Source: Luteimonas sp. 9C (lineage in GTDB: Bacteria > Pseudomonadota > Gammaproteobacteria > Xanthomonadales > Xanthomonadaceae). Taken from it: a stretch of DNA of 64,000 nt. How positions within the stretch are numbered: the first letter of the stretch is position 1; every line of letters starts with the position of its first letter. Position numbers and translations under genes: made by a program. Shown one piece after another: positions 13,576-23,848 of the stretch. The stretch covers positions 665,064 to 729,063 of the forward strand of contig NZ_LR733312.1 in NCBI RefSeq assembly GCF_902506295.1, given 5' to 3'. The notes beneath the pieces are model-generated. The model had not been told where the DNA came from, did not search any database, and worked only from the letters and a program-made list of their open reading frames with translations.

Positions 13576-14217
13576 TCAGGCCGGCAACGGCTCGGCGAAC
13601 AGGTCCGCGGTGGCGGGTTCGGCGATGACGTCCGACATGGCCTGCGGCAGGAGGCACGCCACCGGCGCAAAGCTGCGGCGGTGATGCACGCACGGCCCAT
13701 GCGCGCGCAGCGCGGCCAGATGCGTCGGCGCGCCATAGCCCTTGTGCCGGTCGAACCCGTAATCGGGAAACTGCGCATGCAGTTCGACCATCGCGCGGTC
13801 GCGCGCCACCTTGGCGAGGATCGAGGCCGCCATGATCGACTGCTCGATCGCGTCGCCGCCGACGATCGCGCGCGCCGGACAGGGCAGGCCGCGCGGCAGG
13901 CGGTTGCCATCGATCAGCACGCGCTCCGCGGCCGGTGCCAGCGCCTGCACCGCACGCGCCATGCCGACCATCGTCGCCTGGAAGATGTTGATGCGATCGA
14001 TCTCGTCGACTTCGACGAACTCGACCCGCCAGGCCAGCGCATGCTCGACGATCCGCGGATACAGCGCCTCGCGGCGTTTTTCGGTCAGCTTCTTGGAATC
14101 GTCGAGGCCGTCGATCGGGCGCTTGGGATGCAGGATCACCGCCGCGACCACGACCGGTCCGGCCAGGGGGCCACGTCCGGCCTCGTCGACACCTGCGATG
14201 CGCAGGCGGCGGGTCAC
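13576..14217 (-). CDS. rnhB: Ribonuclease HII
   Basis: 213 residues. RNase HII removes ribonucleotides from DNA and RNA-DNA hybrids. The family motifs are present: [16 protein letters not shown] with the first catalytic Asp-Glu pair, [11 protein letters not shown], and [15 protein letters not shown] with the block [12 protein letters not shown]. The start is a GTG at 14217 whose last bases overlap the lpxB stop (GTGA); there is no suitable ATG, and the [12 protein letters not shown] start matches the family. This overlap implies translational coupling to lpxB. Confidence 0.96.
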   Translation of the reverse strand: MTRRLRIAGVDEAGRGPLAGPVVVAAVILHPKRPIDGLDDSKKLTEKRREALYPRIVEHALAWRVEFVEVDEIDRINIFQATMVGMARAVQALAPAAERVLIDGNRLPRGLPCPARAIVGGDAIEQSIMAASILAKVARDRAMVELHAQFPDYGFDRHKGYGAPTHLAALRAHGPCVHHRRSFAPVACLLPQAMSDVIAEPATADLFAEPLPA

Positions 14218-15461
14218 GGTGTCCGCGCCGGTGCGGGCAGGGCGGGCACGGCCAGACGCGAGACGGCCTCTGCTGCGGTGGCCGACGCGCCCTGGCGCAG
14301 CTGCAGATGCAGATCGCGATAGACCGGCTGCAGCGCATCGGCCGCGGCCGGATCGCGGAACCAGTGCAGCACGGCGGCGGACAGGTTCCCGGGCGTGCAG
14401 TCTTCCTGCATGAATTCCGGCGCGATCAGGCAGCCCGCCAGCACGTTGGGCAGCGAGAAGCGATCGACCTTCATCAGCTTGAAGAGGCGCACCAGGAACG
14501 CCGTGCTCGGCGCGATGCGATAGCCGACGACCATCGGCCGCTTGGCCAGCAATGCTTCGAGCGTCGCGGTGCCCGACGCGAGCAGCACGACGTCGCTGGC
14601 GACCATCGCGGCGCGCGCCTGCCCGTCGAGCACGCGGACATCCAGCGCGGAGAAGCGGGGCTGCGCGAGCAGTGCATCGATCGCGGCGCGGCAGCCCGCG
14701 TTCGCGGCCGGCACGACGATGCGCAGGCCCGGCAGCGCCTCTGCGACCCGCGCGGCGGCCTCGAGAAACACCTCGCCGAGCCGGCCGATCTCGCCCAGGC
14801 GCGAGCCCGGCAGCACGGCGAGCACCGGCGCGCCCTGCGGCAATCCGAGCGCATCGCGCGCGGCCGCGCGGTCGGGTTCGAGCGCGAGCATCTCGGCCAG
14901 GGGATGGCCGACGAAGCGCGCATCGACGCCGTGGGTCGCGTAGATCGGCGGCTCCATCGGGAACAGGCACAACACCAGATCCGCGCTGCGGCCGATCTTC
15001 GCCGCACGCCCCTGTCGCCAGGCCCAGATCGACGGGCTGACGTAGTGCACGGTGCGGATGCCGCGGTCCTTGAGCGTGCGCTCCAGTCCGAGATTGAAGT
15101 CGGGCGCGTCGATGCCGATGAAGACGTCGGGCTGCCAGTCGAGCAGGCGCGCGCGCAGCGTCCGGCGCAACGTCAGCAGGCGCGGCAGATGCCGCAGAAC
15201 CTCGGAAAGACCCATGACCGCAAGTTCGGAGGCGTCGTGCCACGTCTCCATGCCGGCCGCGCGCATCGCATCGCCGCCGACGCCGGCGAAGCGCGCCTGG
15301 GGATAGCGCGCGCGCAGCTGTTCGATCAGACCGGCGCCGAGCAGGTCCCCGGAGGCTTCGCCGGCCACGAGCGCGATGCGCAACGGTACGCTAGGCGTGC
15401 GGTCGTCGATCAGGGGCACGGATGCGGGCGTGGGACTGGACACGGTGGCATTGTGCGGCAT
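14214..15461 (-). CDS. lpxB: Lipid-A-disaccharide synthase
   Basis: 415 residues. LpxB joins UDP-2,3-diacylglucosamine and lipid X into the beta-1,6 disaccharide of lipid A at the inner face of the inner membrane. [16 protein letters not shown] at the start, [31 protein letters not shown] and [10 protein letters not shown] are all diagnostic. The N-terminus carries about 25 extra residues before the core; a later start is possible, but the upstream ATG is kept because it leaves only 27 bp to lpxA. It belongs to the run lpxD-fabZ-lpxA-lpxB-rnhB. Confidence 0.96.
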   Translation of the reverse strand: MPHNATVSSPTPASVPLIDDRTPSVPLRIALVAGEASGDLLGAGLIEQLRARYPQARFAGVGGDAMRAAGMETWHDASELAVMGLSEVLRHLPRLLTLRRTLRARLLDWQPDVFIGIDAPDFNLGLERTLKDRGIRTVHYVSPSIWAWRQGRAAKIGRSADLVLCLFPMEPPIYATHGVDARFVGHPLAEMLALEPDRAAARDALGLPQGAPVLAVLPGSRLGEIGRLGEVFLEAAARVAEALPGLRIVVPAANAGCRAAIDALLAQPRFSALDVRVLDGQARAAMVASDVVLLASGTATLEALLAKRPMVVGYRIAPSTAFLVRLFKLMKVDRFSLPNVLAGCLIAPEFMQEDCTPGNLSAAVLHWFRDPAAADALQPVYRDLHLQLRQGASATAAEAVSRLAVPALPAPARTP

Positions 15462-15488
15462 CGACGGTGAGTCGTGCCGCGGGAGCGG

Positions 15489-16274
15489 TCAACGCAGCAG
15501 CGGACGCTCGCCTGCCTCGATGAAATCGAGAAATGCACGCACGTCGTCGCTGCCCTGCGCCATCTCTTCCAGGCGCACGCGCGCGTCGGCCAGCGAATCA
15601 CCCGACACGTACAGGGCGCGGTAGGCGCGCTTGATCGCCGAGGTGCGCGCGGCGTCGAAGCCGCGTCGCTTCAGGCCTTCGGCATTGATGCCACGCGGCC
15701 GGCCGTAGCCGTCCTGCGCCACCATCACGAAGGGCGGCACGTCGCCGTTGACGAACGCGCCCATGCCGATGAACGCATGCGCGCCGATCCGGCAGAACTG
15801 GTGGATGCCGACGAAGCCGCTGAGGATCACGTGGTCGCCGACGGTGACATGGCCGGCCAGCGTGGCGTTGTTCGAGAACACGCAGCGGTTACCGACCACG
15901 CAGTCGTGCGCGACGTGCGTGTACGCGAGAAACCAGTTGTCGTCGCCGACGCGGGTGATGCCGCCACCGTCGCCGGTGCCGCGGTTGATCGTGACGAATT
16001 CGCGGATCGTGTTGCGGTCGCCGATGACGAGTTCCGCGCGTTCGCCGGCGAACTTCTTGTCCTGCGGCTCGCCGCCGATCGCGGCGTGGCCGTGGATGTG
16101 GTTCTCGCGGCCGATGCGCGTCGGGCCGTGGAGGCTGCAATGCGGGCCGACGATGGTGCCGGCGCCGATCTCGACGTCCGGTCCCACCAGCGTGAACGCA
16201 CCGATGCGCACGTCCTCACCCAGCTTCGCGCCGGGATCGACGACCGCGCTGGGATGGACCTGCGCGGCGCCCAT
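15489..16274 (-). CDS. lpxA: Acyl-ACP--UDP-N-acetylglucosamine O-acyltransferase
   Basis: 261 residues. LpxA acylates UDP-GlcNAc in the first step of lipid A synthesis. The left-handed beta helix is visible as hexapeptide repeats from [13 protein letters not shown] onward. The catalytic His lies in [21 protein letters not shown] and GIHQFCRIG are further family marks, and the C-terminal helical domain follows [10 protein letters not shown]. The start [12 protein letters not shown] at 16274 gives a 1-base gap to the fabZ stop; an upstream in-frame start would run into fabZ. Confidence 0.97.
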   Translation of the reverse strand: MGAAQVHPSAVVDPGAKLGEDVRIGAFTLVGPDVEIGAGTIVGPHCSLHGPTRIGRENHIHGHAAIGGEPQDKKFAGERAELVIGDRNTIREFVTINRGTGDGGGITRVGDDNWFLAYTHVAHDCVVGNRCVFSNNATLAGHVTVGDHVILSGFVGIHQFCRIGAHAFIGMGAFVNGDVPPFVMVAQDGYGRPRGINAEGLKRRGFDAARTSAIKRAYRALYVSGDSLADARVRLEEMAQGSDDVRAFLDFIEAGERPLLR

Positions 16275-16275
16275 G

Positions 16276-16731
16276 TCAGCGCGGAACCTCGGCGCAGAGA
16301 ATCTCCGCGCAGGCCGCCTGCTGGCCGTCCACACGCGCGATGCCGCTGTACATGGTCATGTTGCGGATCTCGCGCTTGATGGTGACTTCGAGCTCGAGAC
16401 GATCGCCCGGCACCACCATGCGCGAGAACTTCGCCGCGTCGACCTTCACCAGGTAGGAGAGATTGCCCTCGCAGTCCTTGCCCTTGGTCAGGTGGGTCAG
16501 GATGCCGCCGGCCTGGGCCAGCGCCTCGATCACCAGCACGCCCGGCATCACCGGCTGGCCCGGGAAGTGGCCCTGGAAGAACTCCTCGTTGGCCGACACG
16601 TTCTTCCAGCACAGCACGCGCTTGCCGTGTTCGAACTCGACCACGCGGTCGATCAGCAGAAACGGATAGCGGTGCGGCAACAGCTTGTGGACGCCGTCGA
16701 TGAGGATCGGCAGCGTGATGTCGGTCGTCAT
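16276..16731 (-). CDS. fabZ: 3-hydroxyacyl-ACP dehydratase FabZ
   Basis: 151 residues. FabZ dehydrates 3-hydroxyacyl-ACP in fatty acid elongation and competes with LpxA and LpxD for the same acyl-ACP pool, which explains its place between them. The hot-dog fold motifs are [26 protein letters not shown] (catalytic His) and [11 protein letters not shown] (catalytic Glu). The start at 16731 overlaps the lpxD stop by 4 bases (ATGA). Confidence 0.97.
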   Translation of the reverse strand: MTTDITLPILIDGVHKLLPHRYPFLLIDRVVEFEHGKRVLCWKNVSANEEFFQGHFPGQPVMPGVLVIEALAQAGGILTHLTKGKDCEGNLSYLVKVDAAKFSRMVVPGDRLELEVTIKREIRNMTMYSGIARVDGQQAACAEILCAEVPR

Positions 16732-17756
16732 GGTTCCCCCTTCCCGAGCGCCGTGACGCGGCGCGCGAGCGAATCGAGCTGACGGATCCGCACGGCATTC
16801 TTCCGCCACTCGCGCGTGGGCTGGGCGGGAATGCCGGCGGAATATTCGCCGGGCTCGGTGATGGATGCGGACACCATCGTCATCGCGTGAACGACGACGT
16901 GGTCGCAGATTTCAAGATGGCCGGCCACGCCGACCTTGCCGGCGAGCAGACAGTAACTGCCGATCTTCGTGCTGCCGGCGATGCCGACGCAGCCCGCGAC
17001 CGCGGTGTGCGCACCGATGCGCACGTTGTGGCCGATCTGGATCAGGTTGTCGAGGCGCACGCCTTCGGCCAGCGTGGTGTCTTCGAGCGCGCCGCGATCG
17101 ATGGTGGTGTTGGCGCCGATGTCGCAGTCGTCGCCGACGACCACGCCGCCGAGCTGCGGCACGTTGATCCAGCGCCCGGCGTCCATCGCCAGGCCGAAGC
17201 CCTCGGAGCCCAGGACGGCGCCGGGGTGGAGGGTGACACGGGCGCCGAGACGCACGCGCTTGACCAGGGTCACCCGCGCGACGAGATGACTGCCGGTGCC
17301 GACGACGCAGTCTTCGCCGATCACGCAACCGGCGCCGATGGTCACGCCCGCGCCGATCACGCTGCGTGCGCCGACGCTGACGTGCGGGCCGATCGATGCG
17401 GACGCATCGACCTGCGCGCTCGGATCGATGACCGCGGAGGCGTGGATGCCGACCGGCGCGACACTCGCGGGGTCGAACAGCGCGGCGATCTTCGCGTAGG
17501 CGACATAGGGGTCCTTCGCGATCAGCGCGGTGCCGGCGTAGCCCTCGGCGTCGGATTCGCGCAACACCACGATGCCGGCCGTGGTGTCGGCCAGCTGTGG
17601 GCGGTAACGCGGATTGGACAGGAACGCGAGCTGTCCGCTGGTCGCCTTGGCCAGCGTCCCGACGCCGGACACCGAGGTCTCCGGCGCGCCGTGGACGACG
17701 AGACCGAAGCGCTGCGCGAGCGCTTCGGCGGTGTGGCGGGTCTGCGTGTCGGTCAT
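16728..17756 (-). CDS. lpxD: UDP-3-O-(3-hydroxyacyl)glucosamine N-acyltransferase
   Basis: 342 residues. LpxD adds the second acyl chain in lipid A synthesis. The N-terminal uridine-binding domain (about 1-100, with LAFLSNPRY) is followed by a long hexapeptide-repeat beta helix (IHASAVIDPSAQVD, then many GxxxxI turns). GANTTIDRGALEDT and the catalytic His region LIQIGHNVRIGAHT are conserved. The gene begins 13 bases after the bamA stop. No skp/ompH gene lies between bamA and lpxD, unlike in E. coli. Confidence 0.97.
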   Translation of the reverse strand: MTDTQTRHTAEALAQRFGLVVHGAPETSVSGVGTLAKATSGQLAFLSNPRYRPQLADTTAGIVVLRESDAEGYAGTALIAKDPYVAYAKIAALFDPASVAPVGIHASAVIDPSAQVDASASIGPHVSVGARSVIGAGVTIGAGCVIGEDCVVGTGSHLVARVTLVKRVRLGARVTLHPGAVLGSEGFGLAMDAGRWINVPQLGGVVVGDDCDIGANTTIDRGALEDTTLAEGVRLDNLIQIGHNVRIGAHTAVAGCVGIAGSTKIGSYCLLAGKVGVAGHLEICDHVVVHAMTMVSASITEPGEYSAGIPAQPTREWRKNAVRIRQLDSLARRVTALGKGEP

Positions 17757-17769
17757 CGGCGGCGCTGGA

Positions 17770-20334
17770 TCAGAACGCGCCGCCGAAGGTGAACTGCAGG
17801 CGCTCGACCTCATCAGCCTGCTTGATCAGATCGCCCGAACCGCCGCGCACTTCCTTCTGCTGGCGCAGCGGGTACGCGTAGCTGATCGAGATGGGGCCGA
17901 CCGGCGCCCGCCACATCAGCGCGATACCTGCCGATGCCCGCAGCTCCTTGGCGTCCCAGCTGTCGACATCCCGGTAGACGTTGCCGAAATCGACGAAGGC
18001 GGAAATACGTGCAGCAGGCGACTTGATCAGCTGCGGGAAGAACATCTCGGCAGAGCCGATGGTCTTGACCGCGCCGCCGACGGGCTGCAGGAAGGAGCTG
18101 CCGAGCGCCGTCTCGCGCGGGCCGAGCGTGTTGTCGCGGAAGCCGCGCACCGAGCGCGGGCCACCGGCGTAGAAGTTCTCGTAGAACGGCAGGCCGGTCG
18201 CAGTGAGCGTGCGGATGTAATCGTCGGATCCGGTTTCACACGGGTCGCTCGGCGGCGGCGGCGGAGCGGGCGCCGGCGGATTCGGATTGCCGGTTGTCGG
18301 CGGTGTGGGCGGCGTGGGCGCGGTGAAGCACACATTGCGCACGACATCGCTGCCGTAGCTGTCGCCATAGCCGAGTTCGGCGCGGGTGTTGAGCACCAGA
18401 TGGCGGTTGATCGGCCAGTACTTCGAAATCTCGTAGTTGAGCTTGTAGTACTCGGCGGTCGAGCCCGGCAGCGTGGTTTCCAGCGAGACGCGCTGCAGCA
18501 TGCCGCGCGTGGGCTGGAGGAAGTCGTTGCGCGTGTCGCGCGCCCAGGCCAGTTCACTGCGCCAGGCGTGGAAGGTGCGCGAACCGAAGGCATCGACGTA
18601 GTCGACGATCGATTCGGGCGACGAACCGCGGAAGGTGAAGATCTGGTTGCGGTCAATACCCAGCAGCAGCGAGATCGAGTCGTTCTCGGTGAGCGGAATG
18701 CCGAGCACCGTCTGCGCGGCCGCGCTCGTGGAGGAGAACTGCGCGGTGTTGAACTCGGAGTTGTCGAACTCGCGCCACCACAGGTTGTAGCCCAGCGACA
18801 TGCCGCCGTCGGTGAAGTACGGGTTCATGAAGGAGAACGAGTAGCGCTGCAAGAACACGTTGCGCTGCGCTTCGACGGACACGCGATTACCGCTGCCGAG
18901 GAAGTTGTTCTGCGACAGCTGCACGGAGGTGGTGAGTCCCGCCAGCTGCGAATAGCCCAGACCGAAGGTGAAGCTGCCCGAAGTCGTCTCGGTGACGCTG
19001 AACACCACGTCGACCTCGTCGTTGCTGCCGGGCACCGGCTGGCTCTCGACGTTGACGCTGCCCGATTCGAAATAGCCCAGGCGCTGCAGGCGGACCTTCG
19101 AGCGGTCGACGGCCGCCTGCGAGTACCACGCGCCTTCGAACTGGCGCATCTCGCGGCGCATCACTTCGTCCGACGTGCGGCTGTTGCCCTTGAACTGGAC
19201 GCGGCGCACCTGCACGCGCGGACCCGGCACCACCTGCAGGTTGATCGCGACCGTGCGGTTCTCGCGGTCCACCTCGGGAATCGGATTCACCTGCGCGAAC
19301 GCATAGCCGATGTTGCCGAGCGTGGCGACGATCGCGTCGGAGCTCAGTTCCAGCAGCGCGCGCGAGAACACCTGGTCCTTCTGCACGAAGACGCGGCTCT
19401 CAATCTCTTCCTTCGGCAGCACCGTGTTGCCGGTGATCTGCACGTCCGACACCTTGTAGATCTCGCCTTCGGTGACGCCGGCGGTGATGAACATGTCGGC
19501 CTTGTCGGGGCTGATCGAGACCTGGACGCTGTCCTCGCTGAAATCGATGTAGCCGCGGTCGAGGTAGAAATTGTTCAGCTTTTCGCGATCGCCCTCGAGC
19601 TTCTCGCGCGAATACTGGTCGTCGCGGCGGTACCAGCTGAGCCAGTTCGACTCGCCCGATTCCCAGTTGTCGGTCAGCGTCTCGAGATCGTAGGTTTCGT
19701 TGCCGACGATGTTGATGTGGCGGATCTTGGCCGCCTTGCCTTCCTCGACGTTGATCGTGATATCGACGCGGTTGCGGTCGAGACGCGAGACGGTCGGCGT
19801 GATCTTGACGTTGTACTTGCCGCGGTTGTTGTACTGGCGCACCAGTTCCTGGGTCACGCGGTCGAGCGCGAGCCGGTCGAAGGTCTCGCCTTCGGACAGG
19901 CCGATCTCGGTCAGGCCCTTGGTCAGGTCCTCGGTCTTGATGTCCTTGTTGCCGGTGAGCGTCAGGCGGTTGATCGCCGGGCGCTCGCTGACCGTGAACA
20001 CCAGGATGTCGCCCTGGCGTGCGACCTGGATGTCTTCGAAGAAGCCCGTGCGGTACAGCGCGCGCACCGACTCGCTGATGCGGGTCGGGTTGACGGTGTC
20101 GCCACGCTCGACCGGCAGATAGGTGAACACGGTGCCCGCGCCGATGCGCTGCAGGCCGTCGACACGGATGTCACTGACCGTGAAGCTGCTGGCGCTGGAC
20201 GGCGCCAGCGGAGGCAGCGTGGCGGCCGCCGGCGCGGTGACAGGTGCGTTCGCGGCCGTCTGGGCCCAGGCCGGTGCGGCGATCACCGAGGCGAGGGCGA
20301 GGGCGAGCAATCGGCGGTCAGGCATTCGCGTCAT
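17770..20334 (-). CDS. bamA: Outer membrane protein assembly factor BamA
   Basis: 854 residues (E. coli 810). BamA is the essential Omp85 channel that inserts beta-barrel proteins into the outer membrane. A signal peptide (ending near AAPAWA-Q, residue ~24) and a Pro/Ala linker lead into five POTRA domains (about 50-430; first begins FTVSDIRVDGLQRIGAGTVF), then the 16-strand barrel. The LPFYENFYAGG segment followed by SVRGF is the conserved start of lid loop 6, and the protein ends in Phe (FTFGGAF), the usual barrel signal. Just before LPFYENFYAGG there is a Pro/Thr-rich insert between two cysteines (about 18235-18335), predicted to be surface exposed. Upstream is rseP, downstream lpxD. Confidence 0.98.
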   Translation of the reverse strand: MTRMPDRRLLALALASVIAAPAWAQTAANAPVTAPAAATLPPLAPSSASSFTVSDIRVDGLQRIGAGTVFTYLPVERGDTVNPTRISESVRALYRTGFFEDIQVARQGDILVFTVSERPAINRLTLTGNKDIKTEDLTKGLTEIGLSEGETFDRLALDRVTQELVRQYNNRGKYNVKITPTVSRLDRNRVDITINVEEGKAAKIRHINIVGNETYDLETLTDNWESGESNWLSWYRRDDQYSREKLEGDREKLNNFYLDRGYIDFSEDSVQVSISPDKADMFITAGVTEGEIYKVSDVQITGNTVLPKEEIESRVFVQKDQVFSRALLELSSDAIVATLGNIGYAFAQVNPIPEVDRENRTVAINLQVVPGPRVQVRRVQFKGNSRTSDEVMRREMRQFEGAWYSQAAVDRSKVRLQRLGYFESGSVNVESQPVPGSNDEVDVVFSVTETTSGSFTFGLGYSQLAGLTTSVQLSQNNFLGSGNRVSVEAQRNVFLQRYSFSFMNPYFTDGGMSLGYNLWWREFDNSEFNTAQFSSTSAAAQTVLGIPLTENDSISLLLGIDRNQIFTFRGSSPESIVDYVDAFGSRTFHAWRSELAWARDTRNDFLQPTRGMLQRVSLETTLPGSTAEYYKLNYEISKYWPINRHLVLNTRAELGYGDSYGSDVVRNVCFTAPTPPTPPTTGNPNPPAPAPPPPPSDPCETGSDDYIRTLTATGLPFYENFYAGGPRSVRGFRDNTLGPRETALGSSFLQPVGGAVKTIGSAEMFFPQLIKSPAARISAFVDFGNVYRDVDSWDAKELRASAGIALMWRAPVGPISISYAYPLRQQKEVRGGSGDLIKQADEVERLQFTFGGAF

Positions 20335-20400
20335 CTTTGAATCCGGGTAGGGGAGTGGTTCCGGCGCGGTGCGCGCGGCGGAATCCGGGGCGGGGCAGGG

Positions 20401-21765
20401 TCAGCGCACGAGTTGCAGGATGTCGTTGTAGAACGCCAGGCCCATCAGACTGGCCAGCAGGGCCATGCCAACGTATTGCCCGGCCACCATCGCGCGCTCG
20501 CTGACCGGGCTGCCTTTGACCAACTCGATAAGGTAATACAACAGGTGTCCCCCATCCAGCAGCGGGATGGGGAGGAGGTTCAGGATCGCCAGGCTCAGCG
20601 ACAGCAGTGCGAGGATGGTGAGGTACCACGCAGGCCCCTGGCCGGCGTAGGTGTTGGCGGCCCGCGCGATGGTGATCGGGCCGGCGACGGTGTTCTCGAT
20701 CGCGACGCGGCCACTGAAGGCGCGGCCGATCATGCCGACCAGCTGGCCGGTCAGATGTCCCACTTCGTGGAACGCCGCCGGCACCGACGCCAGTACGCCG
20801 TACTGCTGCATCGCATCCTTGGGCGGCAACGGCAGATCGCGCGGCGGCGCGATGCCGAACGCCCAGTACGCGCCGCGGCCGTCCGGCAGTTCGGTGCGTC
20901 TGGGCGCCATCTCCAGCGCGAGGCGCTCGCCATCGCGCTCGACCTCGACCATCGCCTGGCCGCCGCGATCCCCCAGCGCCTGCACCAGTGGGCCGATGTC
21001 TTCGAAAACCCGCACCGGGCGGCCGTCAATGGCCGTCAACCGATCGCCTTCGGCGAGGACGCCCCAGGCCGCGGCTTCCGGTTCGACGCGGCCCACGACC
21101 GCAGGCAGCAGCAGATGGCGCGGCCACAGGCCGATCGCCGGCGTGATCCGGCGCTGGTCGAAATCCTCGGGCAGTTCGGACAGCCGCAGGTCGCGCACCA
21201 CTTTGCGATCGCGCTCGTCGGTCACGTGCACGGCGACGTCCTGGCGGTCGAGCGCGGCCGGCAGCAGCGCCAGCTGCACTTCCATCCAGGTGGGCGTGGA
21301 CCGGTCGCCCACTGCATCGATCCTGTCGCCCGCACGCAACCCCGAACTTTCGGCGATGCCGCTGGACTGCCCGACCACGGGCGCGTAATCGGGACGTCCG
21401 ATCACGAACATCGCCCACAGCAGCGCGACGCACAGGATCAGGTTGGCGATCGGGCCGGCGGCGACGATGGCGATGCGCTTCCAGACCGAGGCGCGATTGA
21501 AGGCGGCATGCGCCTCGGCCTCGGGCACCGGGCCTTCGCGTTCGTCGAGCATCTTGACGTAGCCGCCCAGCGGGATCATCGCGACCTGGTAGACCGTGCC
21601 GTCCTTGCCGCGGCGCGACCACAGCGCACGACCGAAGCCGACCGAGAACCGCAACACGCGCACACCGCACCGGCGCGCGACCCAGTAGTGGCCGAACTCG
21701 TGGAAGGTCACCAGCACGCCGAGGCTGACGATCAGCCACCACACCGAGCCGAAGAATTCAGACAT
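20401..21765 (-). CDS. rseP: RIP metalloprotease RseP
   Basis: 454 residues. This inner-membrane site-2 protease cuts anti-sigma factor RseA and remnant signal peptides, and so links envelope stress to its bamA neighbour. HEFGH lies in the first helix (VTFHEFGHYWVARR), the family GFG and MIPLGGYVKMLDERE follow, two PDZ-like domains occupy about 110-300, and the last membrane segments contain NLLPIPLLDGGH with the third zinc ligand Asp. A GTG at 21768 directly before the ATG is an alternative start; I use the ATG at 21765. The dxr stop lies 9 bases upstream. Confidence 0.97.
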   Translation of the reverse strand: MSEFFGSVWWLIVSLGVLVTFHEFGHYWVARRCGVRVLRFSVGFGRALWSRRGKDGTVYQVAMIPLGGYVKMLDEREGPVPEAEAHAAFNRASVWKRIAIVAAGPIANLILCVALLWAMFVIGRPDYAPVVGQSSGIAESSGLRAGDRIDAVGDRSTPTWMEVQLALLPAALDRQDVAVHVTDERDRKVVRDLRLSELPEDFDQRRITPAIGLWPRHLLLPAVVGRVEPEAAAWGVLAEGDRLTAIDGRPVRVFEDIGPLVQALGDRGGQAMVEVERDGERLALEMAPRRTELPDGRGAYWAFGIAPPRDLPLPPKDAMQQYGVLASVPAAFHEVGHLTGQLVGMIGRAFSGRVAIENTVAGPITIARAANTYAGQGPAWYLTILALLSLSLAILNLLPIPLLDGGHLLYYLIELVKGSPVSERAMVAGQYVGMALLASLMGLAFYNDILQLVR

Positions 21766-21774
21766 CACGCTTGT

Positions 21775-22953
21775 TCAATGGATGGCACCGGAGTCGATGG
21801 CACGAAGGGCGGCGCTGCGTGCGCGTGCATCGGCATCGCGCAGCACGGCCAGCGACGCCGCCGCAGCGGCGGGAAGCGTGTCGAGCACATGCCCGACGAG
21901 CGCAGGAATCGCTAGAAAACGCAGTCGCCCCTGAAGAAAGGCTGAAACCGCCACTTCATTCACTGCGTTCAGCAGGGCGGGCGCGGTGCCGCCGGCGGAC
22001 AGGGCATCGCGCGCCAGGGCCAGGCAGGGAAACGCGACGGTATCCGGCGCTTCGAAATCGAGCCGACCATGCTGCAGCAGGTCCAGACCCGCGACGCCCG
22101 AGGCGATGCGGTCCGGATGGCCCAGGCCCACCGCGAGGGCGGTGCGCATGTCGGGCAATCCGAGCTGCGCGAGCGTGGAGCCGTCGATGAACTCGACGAA
22201 CGAATGCACCAAGCTCTGCGGATGGACCAGCACGTCGAGGCGATCGGCCGGCATCGCGAACAGGTGATGCGCCTCGATCAGTTCGAGTCCCTTGTTCATC
22301 AGCGTGGCGGAGTCGACCGAGATCTTCGGCCCCATCGACCACTTGGGATGCGCGATCGCCTGCGCCGGCGTCACGTCGGCCAGCGATGCGCGATCGCGGC
22401 CGCGGAACGGGCCACCGGAGGCGGTCAGGATGATCCGCGCCACGCCGCTGCAGTCGCCGTCGGCGGGCAGGCACTGGTGGATCGCGTTGTGCTCGCTGTC
22501 GATCGGCACGATGGTCGCGCCCGCGTCGCGCGCGGCCTGCATCATCAGCGCGCCGGCCAGCACCAGCGATTCCTTGTTGGCCAGCAGTACGCGCTTGCCG
22601 GCGCGCAGCGCTGCCAGGGTGGAATCGAGACCGGCGGCGCCCACGATCGCGGCGACGACCGTGTCGCAAGCATGCGCATCGGCAGCAAGCGCGTCGAGCG
22701 CTGGCATGCCGGCATGTGGCGTGGTGTCGAGGCGCGCAGCGCGCAGGGCCGTCGCCAGTGCGTCGAGCGACGCAGGATCGGCGATCACCGCGTGGTCCGG
22801 ACGATGCGTCACGCACAGGGCGACGAGGGCGTCGACGTTGCTGCCGGCCGCCAGCACGCTCGCGCGCAGGCGGTCGGAATGCCGGGCGATGACGTCCAGC
22901 GCCGACGTGCCGATGGAGCCGGTGGCGCCGAGGATCGCGATCTTGCGGATCAT
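21775..22953 (-). CDS. dxr: 1-deoxy-D-xylulose 5-phosphate reductoisomerase
   Basis: 392 residues. Dxr (IspC) makes 2-C-methyl-D-erythritol 4-phosphate, the first committed step of the MEP isoprenoid pathway, using NADPH. The Rossmann motif [15 protein letters not shown] opens the protein; [27 protein letters not shown] (metal-binding region), [10 protein letters not shown] and [20 protein letters not shown] all match the family. Its neighbours cdsA and rseP belong to the same envelope run. The C-terminal helical bundle is complete. Confidence 0.98.
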   Translation of the reverse strand: MIRKIAILGATGSIGTSALDVIARHSDRLRASVLAAGSNVDALVALCVTHRPDHAVIADPASLDALATALRAARLDTTPHAGMPALDALAADAHACDTVVAAIVGAAGLDSTLAALRAGKRVLLANKESLVLAGALMMQAARDAGATIVPIDSEHNAIHQCLPADGDCSGVARIILTASGGPFRGRDRASLADVTPAQAIAHPKWSMGPKISVDSATLMNKGLELIEAHHLFAMPADRLDVLVHPQSLVHSFVEFIDGSTLAQLGLPDMRTALAVGLGHPDRIASGVAGLDLLQHGRLDFEAPDTVAFPCLALARDALSAGGTAPALLNAVNEVAVSAFLQGRLRFLAIPALVGHVLDTLPAAAAASLAVLRDADARARSAALRAIDSGAIH

Positions 22954-23008
22954 GCGCGACCCGTCCGGCCGACGGAGGCGGTGGCGGTGGCGGTGGCGAC
23001 CCGCATCG

Positions 23009-23848
23009 TCAGAAGCCGAGCCAGATCTGGCCGAACGCGAATACCGGCAGTGCCGCCAGCACGCTGTCGAGGCGATCGAGCACGCCGCCGTGGCCGGGAA
23101 TCAGCGTGCCCGAGTCCTTGGCACCGACGTGACGCTTGAGCAGGCTCTCGAACAGATCGCCGACCACCGATGCGAGCACCGTCAGCACGGCGACCAGTGC
23201 GACCAGCGGCAATTGCGCGACGCTCGCGCCGGCCAGTGGCGCGAAGGCGACCGCGACGATGACACCGGCCACCACGCCGCCCGCGAGGCCTTCGACGGTC
23301 TTGTTCGGGCTGATGCGCGGCGCCAGCTTGCGCTTGCCGAACTTGCGGCCCGCGAAATACGCGCCGGTGTCGGTGGCCCAGACGATCGCCAGCGCCAGCA
23401 GCAGCCAGCGGTTGCCGTGCCCGCCGTTCTCGCCGGCGTGGATCACGCACAGCGCCGCCCAGGCCGGAATGACCGCCAGCGTGCCCGCGGCGAGCTTGAA
23501 GACGCGCGCTCTGGTGTCGTGATCGGACGCGAAGTCGTAGTGACGCAGCCACAGCGTCGCCAGCAGCCACCAGCCGACACCGATCATCGCCAGGATCTTC
23601 AGCAGCACCAACGAGCCGCCACCAGTGGCCGAGGCCCAGACGATGGCCACCATCAGCAGCAGGTTCAGTGCCAGCAGCGCGGTCCGCGCGAGCGTGTCGT
23701 CGATGTCGGTCAGTCGCAGCCATTCCCACAGCGCGGCGAGAAAGAGCATCGCCGAGACGGCAGCCATCCACGGCGTGTTGAGCAGCAGCACCGCCGCGAT
23801 GGCGACCGGGGCCATCAGCAGGGCCGCGAGAATGCGGGTCGATGTCAT
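23009..23848 (-). CDS. cdsA: Phosphatidate cytidylyltransferase
   Basis: 279 residues with about eight hydrophobic helices. CdsA makes CDP-diacylglycerol, the precursor of all phospholipids, and supplies PssA (47381). The C-terminal signature begins at [19 protein letters not shown], and the middle section [19 protein letters not shown] with SPNKTVEG is conserved. The start [10 protein letters not shown] overlaps the uppS stop by 4 bases. It lies 55 bp upstream of dxr. Confidence 0.97.
   Translation of the reverse strand: MTSTRILAALLMAPVAIAAVLLLNTPWMAAVSAMLFLAALWEWLRLTDIDDTLARTALLALNLLLMVAIVWASATGGGSLVLLKILAMIGVGWWLLATLWLRHYDFASDHDTRARVFKLAAGTLAVIPAWAALCVIHAGENGGHGNRWLLLALAIVWATDTGAYFAGRKFGKRKLAPRISPNKTVEGLAGGVVAGVIVAVAFAPLAGASVAQLPLVALVAVLTVLASVVGDLFESLLKRHVGAKDSGTLIPGHGGVLDRLDSVLAALPVFAFGQIWLGF

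Noticed and set aside
17614-20340. Plus-strand open frame of 908 codons opposite bamA and lpxD
   Set aside because: It crosses two real genes on the other strand and its product is repetitive Arg/Val/Ala sequence with no domain.
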